Below are positions 35,254 through 42,627 of a stretch of DNA of 64,000 nucleotides, one piece after another. The position numbers and the translations under genes were made by a program. The notes below the pieces were generated by a model that saw only the letters and a list, made by a program, of their open reading frames with translations, was not told where the DNA came from and ran no database searches. Source of the DNA: JANPCX01 sp046049865. Lineage in GTDB: Bacteria > Pseudomonadota > Gammaproteobacteria > Burkholderiales > Burkholderiaceae_C. Each line of letters begins with the position of its first letter. Position 1 is the stretch's first letter. The stretch lies in the NCBI GenBank assembly GCA_046049865.1, contig JBJOQO010000001.1, forward strand, positions 115,221 to 179,220, in the 5' to 3' direction.

Positions 35254-35311
35254 GGGCCTTGCTTGGGGCGGCCCGGCGCGGCGGCCCGTTTTGAACTACG
35301 CATAAGAGTCA

Positions 35312-36454
35312 TCATGCGAACTCCTTGGCGATATTGTCAAAACAAGCTCGCAACACACCGTGGTAACGCGCATCGTCCAGCAGGAAAGCATCGTGGCCGT
35401 GCGGGGCGTCGATCTCGGCGTAACTCACGTCGCGCTGGTTGTCGAGCAAGGCTTTGACGATTTCGCGTGAGCGGGCGGGTGAGAAACGCCAGTCGGTGGT
35501 GAAACTCACCAATTGGAATTTGCAAGCAGCCGCCGCAAAGGCCGCGCTCAAGTTGCCCGCAAACGCACGCGCCGGATCAAAATAATCCAGCGCCCGTGTG
35601 ATGAGCAAATAGGTGTTGGCATCGAAGTAATCGCTGAACTTGTCGCCCTGGTGACGCAGATAACTTTCGATTTCAAACTCGATGTCTTGCGTGGTGTAAC
35701 CCGGTTGGCCGTTGCGCAGCGTGCGGCCAAACTTGGCTTCCATCGCGTCGTCGCTCAGGTAGGTGATGTGGCCAATCATGCGGGCCACACGCAAGCCGCG
35801 GCGCGGGATCGCGCCCACGGCTTGGTAGTGGCCGGCATGGAATTCGGGGTCGGTGATGATGGCGCGCCTCGCCACCTCATTAAACGCAATGTTTTGTGCC
35901 GACAAATTCGGCGCCGTGGCCACCGCCACGCAATGGCGCAAGCGCTTGGGATAACGCAGCGACCAGCTCAAAGCCTGCATGCCACCCAGGCTGCCGCCGA
36001 GCACCGCAGCGAGTTGTTCAATGCCCAGCGCGTCGAGCAGACGCGCCTGTGCGTCCACCCAGTCTTCTACGGTGACCACGGGAAAGTCCGCGCCGTAAAT
36101 GCCGCCAGTGGCAGGGTTCACATGCATGGGCCCGGTGGAGCCGAAACACGAACCCGGGTTGTTCACCCCGATGACGAAGAAGCGGTTGGTGTCCAGCGGC
36201 TTGCCCGGCCCCACCAGGTTGTCCCACCAGCCTTCGCTTTTGGCCTGGCCTTCATAGGTGCCTGCGATGTGGTGGCTGGCATTCAATGCATGGCAGACCA
36301 GGACGGCATTGCTTTTGTCAGCATTGAGCTGGCCGTAGGTTTCGTACACCAAGGTGTAGTCAGCCAGCCGGGCACCACTTTGCAGTGGCAGCGGCTGATC
36401 GAAGCGCCAGCGCTGTGGTGTCACGTGGCCAATGGAAGCAGCGGCGGTAGACAA
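35312..36454 (-). CDS. metX: Homoserine O-acyltransferase MetX
   Basis: 380 residues from TTG 36454. This start is chosen because it gives the family length, has GGGGA 6 bases upstream and lies just after the riboswitch terminator; an in-frame ATG at 36520 lies inside the terminator region and is not credible. An alpha/beta hydrolase fold enzyme that acylates homoserine for methionine synthesis. Nucleophile Ser in LGGSLGGMQALSW, oxyanion region NNPGSCFGSTGP, and the catalytic Asp/His in LDDARY-preceding PHGHDAFLLD. Whether it uses acetyl- or succinyl-CoA cannot be told by eye. Confidence 0.92.
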   Translation of the reverse strand: MSTAAASIGHVTPQRWRFDQPLPLQSGARLADYTLVYETYGQLNADKSNAVLVCHALNASHHIAGTYEGQAKSEGWWDNLVGPGKPLDTNRFFVIGVNNPGSCFGSTGPMHVNPATGGIYGADFPVVTVEDWVDAQARLLDALGIEQLAAVLGGSLGGMQALSWSLRYPKRLRHCVAVATAPNLSAQNIAFNEVARRAIITDPEFHAGHYQAVGAIPRRGLRVARMIGHITYLSDDAMEAKFGRTLRNGQPGYTTQDIEFEIESYLRHQGDKFSDYFDANTYLLITRALDYFDPARAFAGNLSAAFAAAACKFQLVSFTTDWRFSPARSREIVKALLDNQRDVSYAEIDAPHGHDAFLLDDARYHGVLRACFDNIAKEFA

Positions 36455-36466
36455 ACGGTATCCCCA

Positions 36467-36512
36467 AAAGAAAAACCCGGCTTGTCTTGCATGAGTGCTG
36501 CAAGGAGCCGGG
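36467..36512 (-). terminator. Intrinsic terminator in the metX leader (riboswitch expression platform)
   Basis: On the minus strand CCCGGCT and AGCCGGG (36512-36506 with 36482-36476) form a 7-bp stem extended by TTGCA/TGCAA inside, followed by TTTTTCTTTT. It lies between the SAM-II-like aptamer and the metX start, the position of a transcriptional attenuator that stops metX transcription when the ligand is bound. Confidence 0.8.
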
Positions 36513-36522
36513 TGGTTCACCT

Positions 36523-36578
36523 GGTCTCTTTAGCTGCATTTTTATAGCGCCCGCAAGCCGGAACAAATCAGCGCTGGG
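36523..36578 (-). ncRNA. SAM-II riboswitch upstream of metX
   Basis: Read on the minus strand, the segments AGCGCTGATTT, GGCTTGCGGGCGCT, ATAAAAATG and CAGCTAAAGAG match, in order and spacing, the SAM-II (SAM_alpha) consensus as I remember it from the crystallised metX aptamer. P1 pairs AGCGC (36575-36571) with GCGCT (36550-36546). GC(T)TGC at 36558-36553 can pair with GCAGC at 36537-36533 to form the pseudoknot, with one bulged T. The invariant GCTAAA follows. SAM-II RNAs sense S-adenosylmethionine and repress methionine synthesis genes, which fits metX directly downstream. A covariance-model search was not possible. Confidence 0.87.
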
Positions 36579-36582
36579 CAGA

Positions 36583-36588
36583 AGTATA
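36583..36588 (-). promoter_or_regulatory. Probable -10 box of the metX leader
   Basis: TATACT on the minus strand would place the transcription start about 7 bases on, at the first base of the riboswitch aptamer. No good -35 is found at the expected spacing (AACAGG region); upstream of it lie the palindromic elements. Confidence 0.45.
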
Positions 36589-36623
36589 GCGACGGCTGGG
36601 GGCCGCCTGTTGTTTGGCAATAC

Positions 36624-36704
36624 GGCCTGTCATCATTTAAATCTCCCTCACCCTTCGGGCCGGTGCGGCAAAACGCGCAGGGGAGATTTATATGATGACA
36701 GGCC
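36624..36704. repeat. 81-bp imperfect palindrome
   Basis: GGCCTGTCATCAT followed by TAAATCTCCC (36624-36647) is mirrored by GGGAGATTTA and TGATGACAGGCC (36681-36704), with small differences in the join. It would form a long hairpin. It abuts the CTAG target duplication of the next element. A 14-bp match to its end (GATGACAGGCCCTA) occurs at 22675-22688. It is probably a small non-autonomous element or a transposon end pair; no coding capacity. Confidence 0.65.
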
Positions 36705-36708
36705 CTAG

Positions 36709-36868
36709 GGATGCTCTGCATAACTCTTGCGAGGCTGTGGTAGCGCGGATCGGGATGGGCTACAAGGCGTTTTTCTTGCCAATAGCTGGGCTATTGGCAA
36801 GAAAAACAACGCCGTAGACCGCCCGAGTCCGTGCTGCCACAGTCCGCAAGGGGTTATGCAGAGCATCC
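36709..36868. mobile_element. 160-bp palindromic MITE with CTAG duplication
   Basis: The ends are exact inverted repeats, GGATGCTCTGCATAAC (36709-36724) and its complement (36853-36868), and each side carries CTAG (36705-36708, 36869-36872). The whole element is nearly a perfect palindrome with arms of about 78 bases, closing on TTTTTCTTGCCAATAGC and its complement around 36786-36789. A GGA-starting 16-bp end plus a CTAG-type 4-bp duplication resembles IS5-group elements (inference). No transposase is encoded here. Confidence 0.85.
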
Positions 36869-37019
36869 CTAGATAGCGTTAAAAAATCAGGGTTGGCCCT
36901 GTTTTGAGAATGCAGGGCCCTTGTGGCCTACCCCGCCCGTCAAGGAAACTACGAAGCGAACGCTGCCGGACGCCCGCTACCATCCCCGCTTTACCTGAAG
37001 GCGACAATACGAGGCCCCC

Positions 37020-38651
37020 ATGTTCAATTGGCTCAACCGTTTGGATCAACACGTGCCCGTGCGCTACAGCACCTGGTTTTTGTGTGCAGTCGGCTTTTTG
37101 TTGTGCACGTTCACCTGGGTGGCGTTTGACCAATGGGGTGGCTGGGCACTGCTGTTTTTGTTTTTGGTGGGCTTGGGATTTCGTGACACCCGGCAAACGC
37201 GGCACGCGGTATTGCGCAATTACCCCGTGATAGGCCACATGCGATTCCTGCTGGAATTCATTCGCCCGGAGATGCGCCAGTACTTTATTGAGGGCGACAA
37301 CGAAGCCGCGCCCTTCTCGCGCCAGCAACGTTCCCTGGTGTACCAGCGTGCCAAAGGTGAGCCCGACAAACGGCCTTTTGGCACACAAAAAGACGTGGGC
37401 TCCGTGGGATACGAGTGGATCAATCACTCGGTTGCGCCGACTCACATTGCCAGCCATGACTTTCGTGTGGTGATTGGTGAGGGCCGCCTCCAACCCTACA
37501 GCGCCAGCATCTTCAATATCTCGGCGATGAGTTTTGGCGCGCTCAGCGCCAATGCCATCTTGGCGCTGAACACTGGAGCCAAACGCGGCAACTTTGCCCA
37601 CGACACCGGCGAGGGCTCCATCAGCCGCCACCACCGCGCCAATGGTGGGGACTTGATCTGGGAAATTGGCTCCGGCTATTTCGGCTGCCGTCGCGACGAC
37701 GGTGGCTTTGACGAAGAAAAGTTCACAGCCAATGCGCGAGACCCGCAGGTCAAGATGATCGAGCTCAAACTCAGCCAAGGGGCCAAACCGGGTCACGGCG
37801 GTGTGCTGCCTGGCCCCAAGGTCACGCCGGAGATTGCCGAGGCTCGCGGCGTGCCCGCCTGGCAAGACTGCGTGTCCCCCGCCAGCCACAGTGCGTTTTC
37901 CACGCCCATTGAAATGATGCAGTTCATTGCCAAACTGCGCGACCTGTCTGGCGGCAAACCCACCGGGTTCAAGCTGTGCATCGGCCACCCGTGGGAGTGG
38001 TTTGCCATGGCCAAAGCCATGGTGGTCACGGGCATCACGCCCGACTTCATCGTGGTGGATGGTGGGGAGGGCGGCACGGGTGCTGCGCCACTGGAGTTCA
38101 CCGACCATGTGGGCGCACCGCTGCAAGAAGGACTTCTGCTGGTACACAACACGCTGGTGGGTTTGAATTTGCGCTCGCAAATCAAAATTGGCTGCGCAGG
38201 CAAGATCATCAGCGCCTTTGACATGGCCCGCGTGATGGCCTTGGGGGCAGACTGGTGCAATTCAGCACGCGGGTTCATGTTTGCCCTGGGCTGCATCCAA
38301 GCCCAGGCCTGCCACACCGGCCATTGCCCCACAGGCGTGACCACCCAGGACGCAGAACGCCAAAAAGCCCTGGTGGTGCCCAGCAAAGCGGATCGTGTTT
38401 ATCAGTTCCATCAGCAAACACTGATGGCGCTGAGGGAGTTGGTTCAGGCGGCCGGTTTGCAGCATCCGCAGGACATCAGCGCGTCTCACATCGTGCGCCG
38501 AACGGGCGAGAACAGCGTGAAGTTGCTGGCCAATTTGCTGCCGTTTGTAAAGCCCGGCTCACTCTTGCAGGGTGAACTACCGCATCAAGTGTTCAGTGTG
38601 TATTGGCCGATGGCACAAGCCGAGAGTTTCGCGGTCAAAGACGCGGCTTGA
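37020..38651 (+). CDS. FMN-binding glutamate synthase family protein
   Basis: 543 residues: two N-terminal membrane helices (about 15-35 and 40-58) and then a stand-alone copy of the glutamate synthase large-subunit FMN/Fe-S domain. Typical stretches are FNISAMSFGALSANAI, HDTGEGSISRHH, KPGHGGVLPGPKVT, FIVVDGGEGGTGAAP and the cysteine cluster ALGCIQAQACHTGHCPTGV, which in GltB binds a 3Fe-4S cluster. It lacks the glutaminase domain. A catalytic role is not established for this membrane-anchored type. GAGG lies 5 bases before ATG 37020. The 147 bp upstream hold a short CAGGG/CCCTG hairpin near 36888-36905 but no gene. Confidence 0.87.
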   Translation: MFNWLNRLDQHVPVRYSTWFLCAVGFLLCTFTWVAFDQWGGWALLFLFLVGLGFRDTRQTRHAVLRNYPVIGHMRFLLEFIRPEMRQYFIEGDNEAAPFSRQQRSLVYQRAKGEPDKRPFGTQKDVGSVGYEWINHSVAPTHIASHDFRVVIGEGRLQPYSASIFNISAMSFGALSANAILALNTGAKRGNFAHDTGEGSISRHHRANGGDLIWEIGSGYFGCRRDDGGFDEEKFTANARDPQVKMIELKLSQGAKPGHGGVLPGPKVTPEIAEARGVPAWQDCVSPASHSAFSTPIEMMQFIAKLRDLSGGKPTGFKLCIGHPWEWFAMAKAMVVTGITPDFIVVDGGEGGTGAAPLEFTDHVGAPLQEGLLLVHNTLVGLNLRSQIKIGCAGKIISAFDMARVMALGADWCNSARGFMFALGCIQAQACHTGHCPTGVTTQDAERQKALVVPSKADRVYQFHQQTLMALRELVQAAGLQHPQDISASHIVRRTGENSVKLLANLLPFVKPGSLLQGELPHQVFSVYWPMAQAESFAVKDAA

Positions 38652-38665
38652 TCGGCTACGCGGCC

Positions 38666-39295
38666 TCAGTGCCGCTTGAAGCTTGCCAATAACAGCCCAG
38701 CGGCCACAAACAATCCGCCAAAGGCACGGTTCATCAACCGGATGTGGCTGGGTGATTTAAGCAAACGCAACAGTTTGGCGGCCAGTACGGTGTAACCCGC
38801 CATCACCACCAAATCGGTGAAACCCAAGGTCGCGGCAATCACCAGGTACTGAGGGCCCAATGAACGCCCCAGGTCCAGAAACTGTGGCACCACCGCCAAC
38901 AAGAACACCGTGCCTTTGGGGTTGACCGCATTGATCATCCAGCCCCGCAGCACCAAGGAATGCCGGGCCACAAGCGGTGTGTCGGTGTTGTCCAGCGCCA
39001 CCATGGGCTCAGCCGGCGCCCGCCATTGTTTGATGCCCAGCCACACCAGGTAGGCCACGCCCAACCACTTCACGGCAGCAAAACCAAAACTCGACGCAGC
39101 AATCAAGGCCCCCAGGCCCAGCCCCACGACAACGATCTGCGTCCAGATGCCCAGCACCAGACCCACGGTCATGAAATAACCGCGTTTGAAACCATGGTTG
39201 AGCCCCGCGCTCATGGCAGCGACAGCCCCCGCCCCGGGCGACAAGCTGATGGCCCAGGCGGCGAGTACAAAAGTGAACCAGGTGGAGAGTTCCAT
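38666..39295 (-). CDS. LysE family amino acid exporter
   Basis: 209 residues with about six membrane helices. The family start SLSPGAGAVAAMSAGLNHGFKRG contains the SPGAG motif of LysE/RhtB exporters, and WMINAVNPKGTVFLLAVVPQFL is the second conserved region. These proteins export basic or neutral amino acids or homoserine lactones. Convergent with the glutamate synthase-like gene with 14 bp between stops. Substrate unknown. Confidence 0.9.
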   Translation of the reverse strand: MELSTWFTFVLAAWAISLSPGAGAVAAMSAGLNHGFKRGYFMTVGLVLGIWTQIVVVGLGLGALIAASSFGFAAVKWLGVAYLVWLGIKQWRAPAEPMVALDNTDTPLVARHSLVLRGWMINAVNPKGTVFLLAVVPQFLDLGRSLGPQYLVIAATLGFTDLVVMAGYTVLAAKLLRLLKSPSHIRLMNRAFGGLFVAAGLLLASFKRH

Positions 39296-39402
39296 GGGGT
39301 GTGGGCAATGAAAAGGTAAGCGCGCACGCGGTCAAGGAGTTTTTAATACAGGCGTCTGTGCGAACCCTGGTGGGGTGGTGTTGATTGGTTTTCGGGTGAT
39401 CA

Positions 39403-40293
39403 TCAATCGACCAGCTGCTGGCCCAGGTAGTCGATAAAAGCACGCACTTTGGGTGACTGATGCCGACCAGACGGCCACAGCAAACTGTAGCGACCGTCTC
39501 CATTGAGATACTCGTCAAGCACGCTGACCAGTTGCGTTTGGGCCAGTGCCGTGCGCACCAGAAAGTCCGGCATGCAAGCAATGCCGACATGACGCAAGGT
39601 GGCCCCCAAAACAGCTTCTATGTTGTTGCATGCCAGCACCGTGCGAAGACCACTGAGGTTCTGCGTGTCTGTGCCGTTCAGTGGCCATTCCAGCAACTTT
39701 CCTGAGTTGGGGTGACGAAACCGAATCGCTGCATGACCGGTCAATTCACTCGGGGTTCGGGGAGTGCCGTGCGTGTTCAGGTAGGTGGGCGACGCACACA
39801 ACAACAACCGAAACGACTGCAAGGGCCGCGAGATCAAATTGGAGTCTGGCAAGTCACCGCTGCGGATCGCCACATGGATGCCATGCTCAATCAAGTCGAG
39901 GCTGCGGTCGTTGAAACTCATGTCGAGTTCTATGTCGGGGTAACGGTCCAGAAACCCCGGGATCAGTGGCACCAAGAAGTGGTGACTCACGATGGGCGCA
40001 CTGACCCGCAAACGCCCACGCGGCACCTCCTGCGTCCGAGAGAGCATGGTTTGCGCATCATCCAGGTCTTCAAGGATGCGTTGGCATCGCTCGTGAAAGT
40101 GCCGCCCTTCGTCAGTCAACTGGACACGCCGGGTGGTTCGCTCAAGCAGTCGAACGCCCAGCTCATGCTCCAGGCGCGTCACCGCTTTGCCGACTGCAGA
40201 GGCCGACATCTCGAGCGCCCGAGCAGCCCCAACAAAGCTGCCCAGATCGGCGGCTTTCACAAAAGCCATCAAACCGCTTAGCTTGTCCATCAC
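39403..40293 (-). CDS. LysR family transcriptional regulator
   Basis: 296 residues from ATG 40293 (ATG 40290 is the alternative). The N-terminal winged helix (LSGLMAFVKAADLGSFVGAARALEMSASAVGKAVTRLE-type, residues 5-40) is of the CrgA/DmlR subgroup, followed by the RLLERTTRRVQLTDEG boundary and a periplasmic-binding-protein-like effector domain. It is divergent from the livM-like permease with a 260-bp gap, the usual layout for a LysR protein and its target. Confidence 0.9.
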   Translation of the reverse strand: MMDKLSGLMAFVKAADLGSFVGAARALEMSASAVGKAVTRLEHELGVRLLERTTRRVQLTDEGRHFHERCQRILEDLDDAQTMLSRTQEVPRGRLRVSAPIVSHHFLVPLIPGFLDRYPDIELDMSFNDRSLDLIEHGIHVAIRSGDLPDSNLISRPLQSFRLLLCASPTYLNTHGTPRTPSELTGHAAIRFRHPNSGKLLEWPLNGTDTQNLSGLRTVLACNNIEAVLGATLRHVGIACMPDFLVRTALAQTQLVSVLDEYLNGDGRYSLLWPSGRHQSPKVRAFIDYLGQQLVD

Positions 40294-40345
40294 CAGAAGA
40301 TTGCGTCAATTGAGGCGTTTTGCTCCGGACTGAACGGAACGATTG

Positions 40346-40357
40346 AATGCATGCATT
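40346..40357. promoter_or_regulatory. 12-bp perfect palindrome in the lysR-livM gap
   Basis: AATGCATGCATT is a perfect palindrome 53 bp upstream of the lysR start and about 200 bp before livM. It could be an operator for the LysR protein. A T-N11-A style LysR box was not clearly found elsewhere in the gap. Confidence 0.3.
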
Positions 40358-40553
40358 TCATCAGAATCAGTCTAACCTCGTCGTACGTGTGTTGGACCCG
40401 CTAACTCACCAGGCTGCTGTTTTCATATCGCCCGGGAGAGCCGTTTCGCGGCATGTGCTTTACCTGCCCCGCACACCGATAGCCGAATGATCTGATGTGT
40501 GTTCGTCTGCACGGGCTTTGGCATCACCCCTTTGACCAACCGAGGACACTTCC

Positions 40554-41633
40554 ATGCAACAAACACGTCTCTGGGTTAAATACGCTGCCCTGGCGGTATT
40601 GATCCTGCTTCCGTTGCCGCTACAGGCCTTAGGTACGCACTGGGTTCGTATTGCAGACACCTGTTTGTTGTACGTCATGCTGGCACTGGGCATGAATGTG
40701 ATCATCGGCTATGCAGGGCTCTTGGATTTGGGTTTCGTTGCCTTTTACGCGGTGGGTGCCTATCTGTTCGCACTGCTGAGCTCTCCTCACCTGGCGGAAC
40801 ATTTCATGTGGGCTGCTGGGATGGGCGCGAACGGTCTGGCCATCGCCTGGTGGATCACCCTCCCGCTGGCGGCTGCGCTGGCAGCGTTTCTCGGGCTCTT
40901 GCTCGGCGCGCCAACGCTGAAGCTGCGCGGCGACTACCTCGCCATGGTGACTTTGGGGTTCGGCGAAATCGTGCGGATATTGATCAACAACCTCGGGCAT
41001 CCGGTCAACATCACCAACGGTGCGAAAGGTGTGGCGCAGATTGATTCCATCCGTCTGTTCGGCATCGACATGGGCCACACCTTCATGCTGGCGGGACATG
41101 AAATCGCATCGGTCAGTTTGTACTACTGGCTTTTTTTGGTGTTGACCGCACTGACCGTACTGGTCTGTCACCGTTTGCAAAATTCATCCGTGGGTCGCGC
41201 CTGGATGGCCATTCGGGACGACGAAGTCGCCGCCCAGGCCATGGGCATTCACACCAGTCGATTGAAGCTGCTGGCTTTTGCGATAGGTGCCAGCTTTGGG
41301 GGCGTGTCCGGGGCGCTGTTTGCGGCCTTCCAGGGTTTCGTCTCGCCGGAGGCCTTCAGTTTGCAAGAGTCGGTGGTGATTGTGGCCATGGTGGTATTGG
41401 GTGGCATGGGCCACCTGCCGGGGGTGATCCTGGGGGCCATCGTGCTCACTGGTTTACCCGAAATCTTGCGCTATGTAACCGGCCCTCTGCAAACCATGAC
41501 CGACGGTCGACTTGACGCAGGCATTTTGCGTCCGCTGCTGATCGCGCTGGCCATGATAGGCATCATGCTGTGGCGTCCACACGGACTGTGGCCCACGCCT
41601 GACCGTGCACATCTGCGGGTGTCTGGCCGCTAA
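40554..41633 (+). CDS. LivM-type branched-chain amino acid ABC permease, orphan
   Basis: 359 residues, full length for LivM. About nine to ten membrane helices; conserved stretches include NVIIGYAGLLDLGFVAFYAVGAY, TLKLRGDYLAMVTLGFGEIVRI, and the ATPase-contact loop GRAWMAIRDDEVAAQAMGIH, followed by KLLAFAIGASFGGVSGALF. The usual partners livH, livG, livF and a binding protein are absent on both sides. The stop codon TAA is part of the CTAA duplication of an inserted repeat, so insertion may have separated this gene from its operon without altering its protein. It would need ATPase subunits from elsewhere. Confidence 0.88.
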   Translation: MQQTRLWVKYAALAVLILLPLPLQALGTHWVRIADTCLLYVMLALGMNVIIGYAGLLDLGFVAFYAVGAYLFALLSSPHLAEHFMWAAGMGANGLAIAWWITLPLAAALAAFLGLLLGAPTLKLRGDYLAMVTLGFGEIVRILINNLGHPVNITNGAKGVAQIDSIRLFGIDMGHTFMLAGHEIASVSLYYWLFLVLTALTVLVCHRLQNSSVGRAWMAIRDDEVAAQAMGIHTSRLKLLAFAIGASFGGVSGALFAAFQGFVSPEAFSLQESVVIVAMVVLGGMGHLPGVILGAIVLTGLPEILRYVTGPLQTMTDGRLDAGILRPLLIALAMIGIMLWRPHGLWPTPDRAHLRVSGR

Positions 41634-41797
41634 CCCGGATATTTCACCAGGTCGCTCTCCTATGTCCCGCAACACGGCATGAATGCACACTTTCTTGGCT
41701 TCGAGCACCCAATCCAATTTGGTCCGAGCACTACGCACCCGATTGAGCGGTGCTACGGCACAGCCCACTCGGACGTGTCCCCGGTGGAATATCCGGG
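41634..41797. mobile_element. Miniature inverted-repeat element, copy 2 (CTAA target)
   Basis: The ends are CCCGGATATTTCACC (41634-41648) and GGTGGAATATCCGGG (41783-41797), with CTAA on both sides (41630-41633, 41798-41801). It is the inverse orientation of the copy at 20052-20268, about 50 bp shorter in the centre. The left CTAA includes the stop codon of the livM-like gene, and the next gene starts 34 bp after the right CTAA. No transposase encoded. Confidence 0.85.
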
Positions 41798-41831
41798 CTA
41801 AGCAACACGTTGATTTCCTTTGACCGCAGAC

Positions 41832-42368
41832 ATGCATCAGGCATCCCATTCCCTTATCGCCGTCGATCCACTGCTTCATCGCAGCGCCATCGTGCAACTC
41901 CATATGGAATACCTGGCCTGGGTTGATACTGGGCTGAAATCGTTGTTAGGTCTGGCCGGAGCAGCGCAACATGGGATGTCGGTGGCCGAGAACATCGACA
42001 GTGCCGTTGACAAGATGTTCGGCGATTCGTCGCCGCATGGCGTCTTTTACTTGATCCAGGTAAACGCTGAACTCGCTGGCATGGGTGGCTTGCGCCGGCT
42101 GTCCGACAGCACGGCCGAGATCAAGCGCCTGTATGTGCGCCCATCCCATCGGGGGCAACAACTGGGTGCCATGCTGTTGCGGCGCTTGTTGTCCGACGCC
42201 CAGGGTTTGGGCTACACCCAGGTGCGGCTGGATTCCGCACCGTTCATGCATTCAGCCCATCGCCTCTACAAGGAGGCGGGCTTTGTGGACTGTTCAGCCT
42301 ATGAGGGCACGGAGGCCCCCTTGGCACTGCATTCTTCGTGGCGATTCATGGAGCGTGCCATCTATTGA
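41832..42368 (+). CDS. GNAT family N-acetyltransferase
   Basis: 178 residues from ATG 41832 (an in-frame TTG lies 12 bases upstream). The GNAT core is clear: ELAGMGGLRRL, AEIKRLYVRPSHRGQQLGAMLLRRLL is motif A with the acetyl-CoA pyrophosphate loop (RGQQLG), and LDSAPFMHSAHRLYKEAGFV is motif B. Substrate unknown. Its start lies 34 bp after a mobile repeat, which may have replaced its original promoter. Confidence 0.88.
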   Translation: MHQASHSLIAVDPLLHRSAIVQLHMEYLAWVDTGLKSLLGLAGAAQHGMSVAENIDSAVDKMFGDSSPHGVFYLIQVNAELAGMGGLRRLSDSTAEIKRLYVRPSHRGQQLGAMLLRRLLSDAQGLGYTQVRLDSAPFMHSAHRLYKEAGFVDCSAYEGTEAPLALHSSWRFMERAIY

Positions 42369-42401
42369 TGCCTCCATGAAACGTGACGCCCCAGACCGAT
42401 C

Positions 42402-42454
42402 GTGCCGAGCCTGTCGAAGCCAGCGCACCTCGGTGAGCCCTTCGACAAGCGCAC
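42402..42454. repeat. REP-like hairpin with TGTCGAAG/CTTCGACA stem
   Basis: GCCTGTCGAAG (42409-42419) and CTTCGACAAGC (42440-42450) form a stem, extended by GTGC/GCAC outside. This TGTCGAAG-based hairpin is a common dispersed intergenic repeat in Burkholderiales and Pseudomonas genomes; a single copy occurs in this window. The rest of 42369-42627 has no gene I can support. Confidence 0.5.
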
Positions 42455-42627
42455 GTGGTGTTTAAGGCGCATGGCCACCCTCTGCGCTGAGTGCCTGGAG
42501 TTTCATGTGTGGGATGGCTGTAGGCGAGCCCAAGCGCCACACTGTCGTGGTCACAGGACCGTCACAGACGCCGCGTAGAACCGGTCCGGTGCGCTCAACC
42601 AAACCAACCCGATTCAGGAGCCCCCCT

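Noticed and set aside
36455..36520. 22-residue N-terminal extension of MetX from ATG 36520
   Set aside because: It would be translated from the terminator hairpin of the riboswitch and has no ribosome site, whereas TTG 36454 follows GGGGA and gives the family length.
36879..38180. 433-codon open frame antisense to the glutamate synthase-like gene
   Set aside because: Opposite-strand artefact; the plus-strand protein shows all family motifs.
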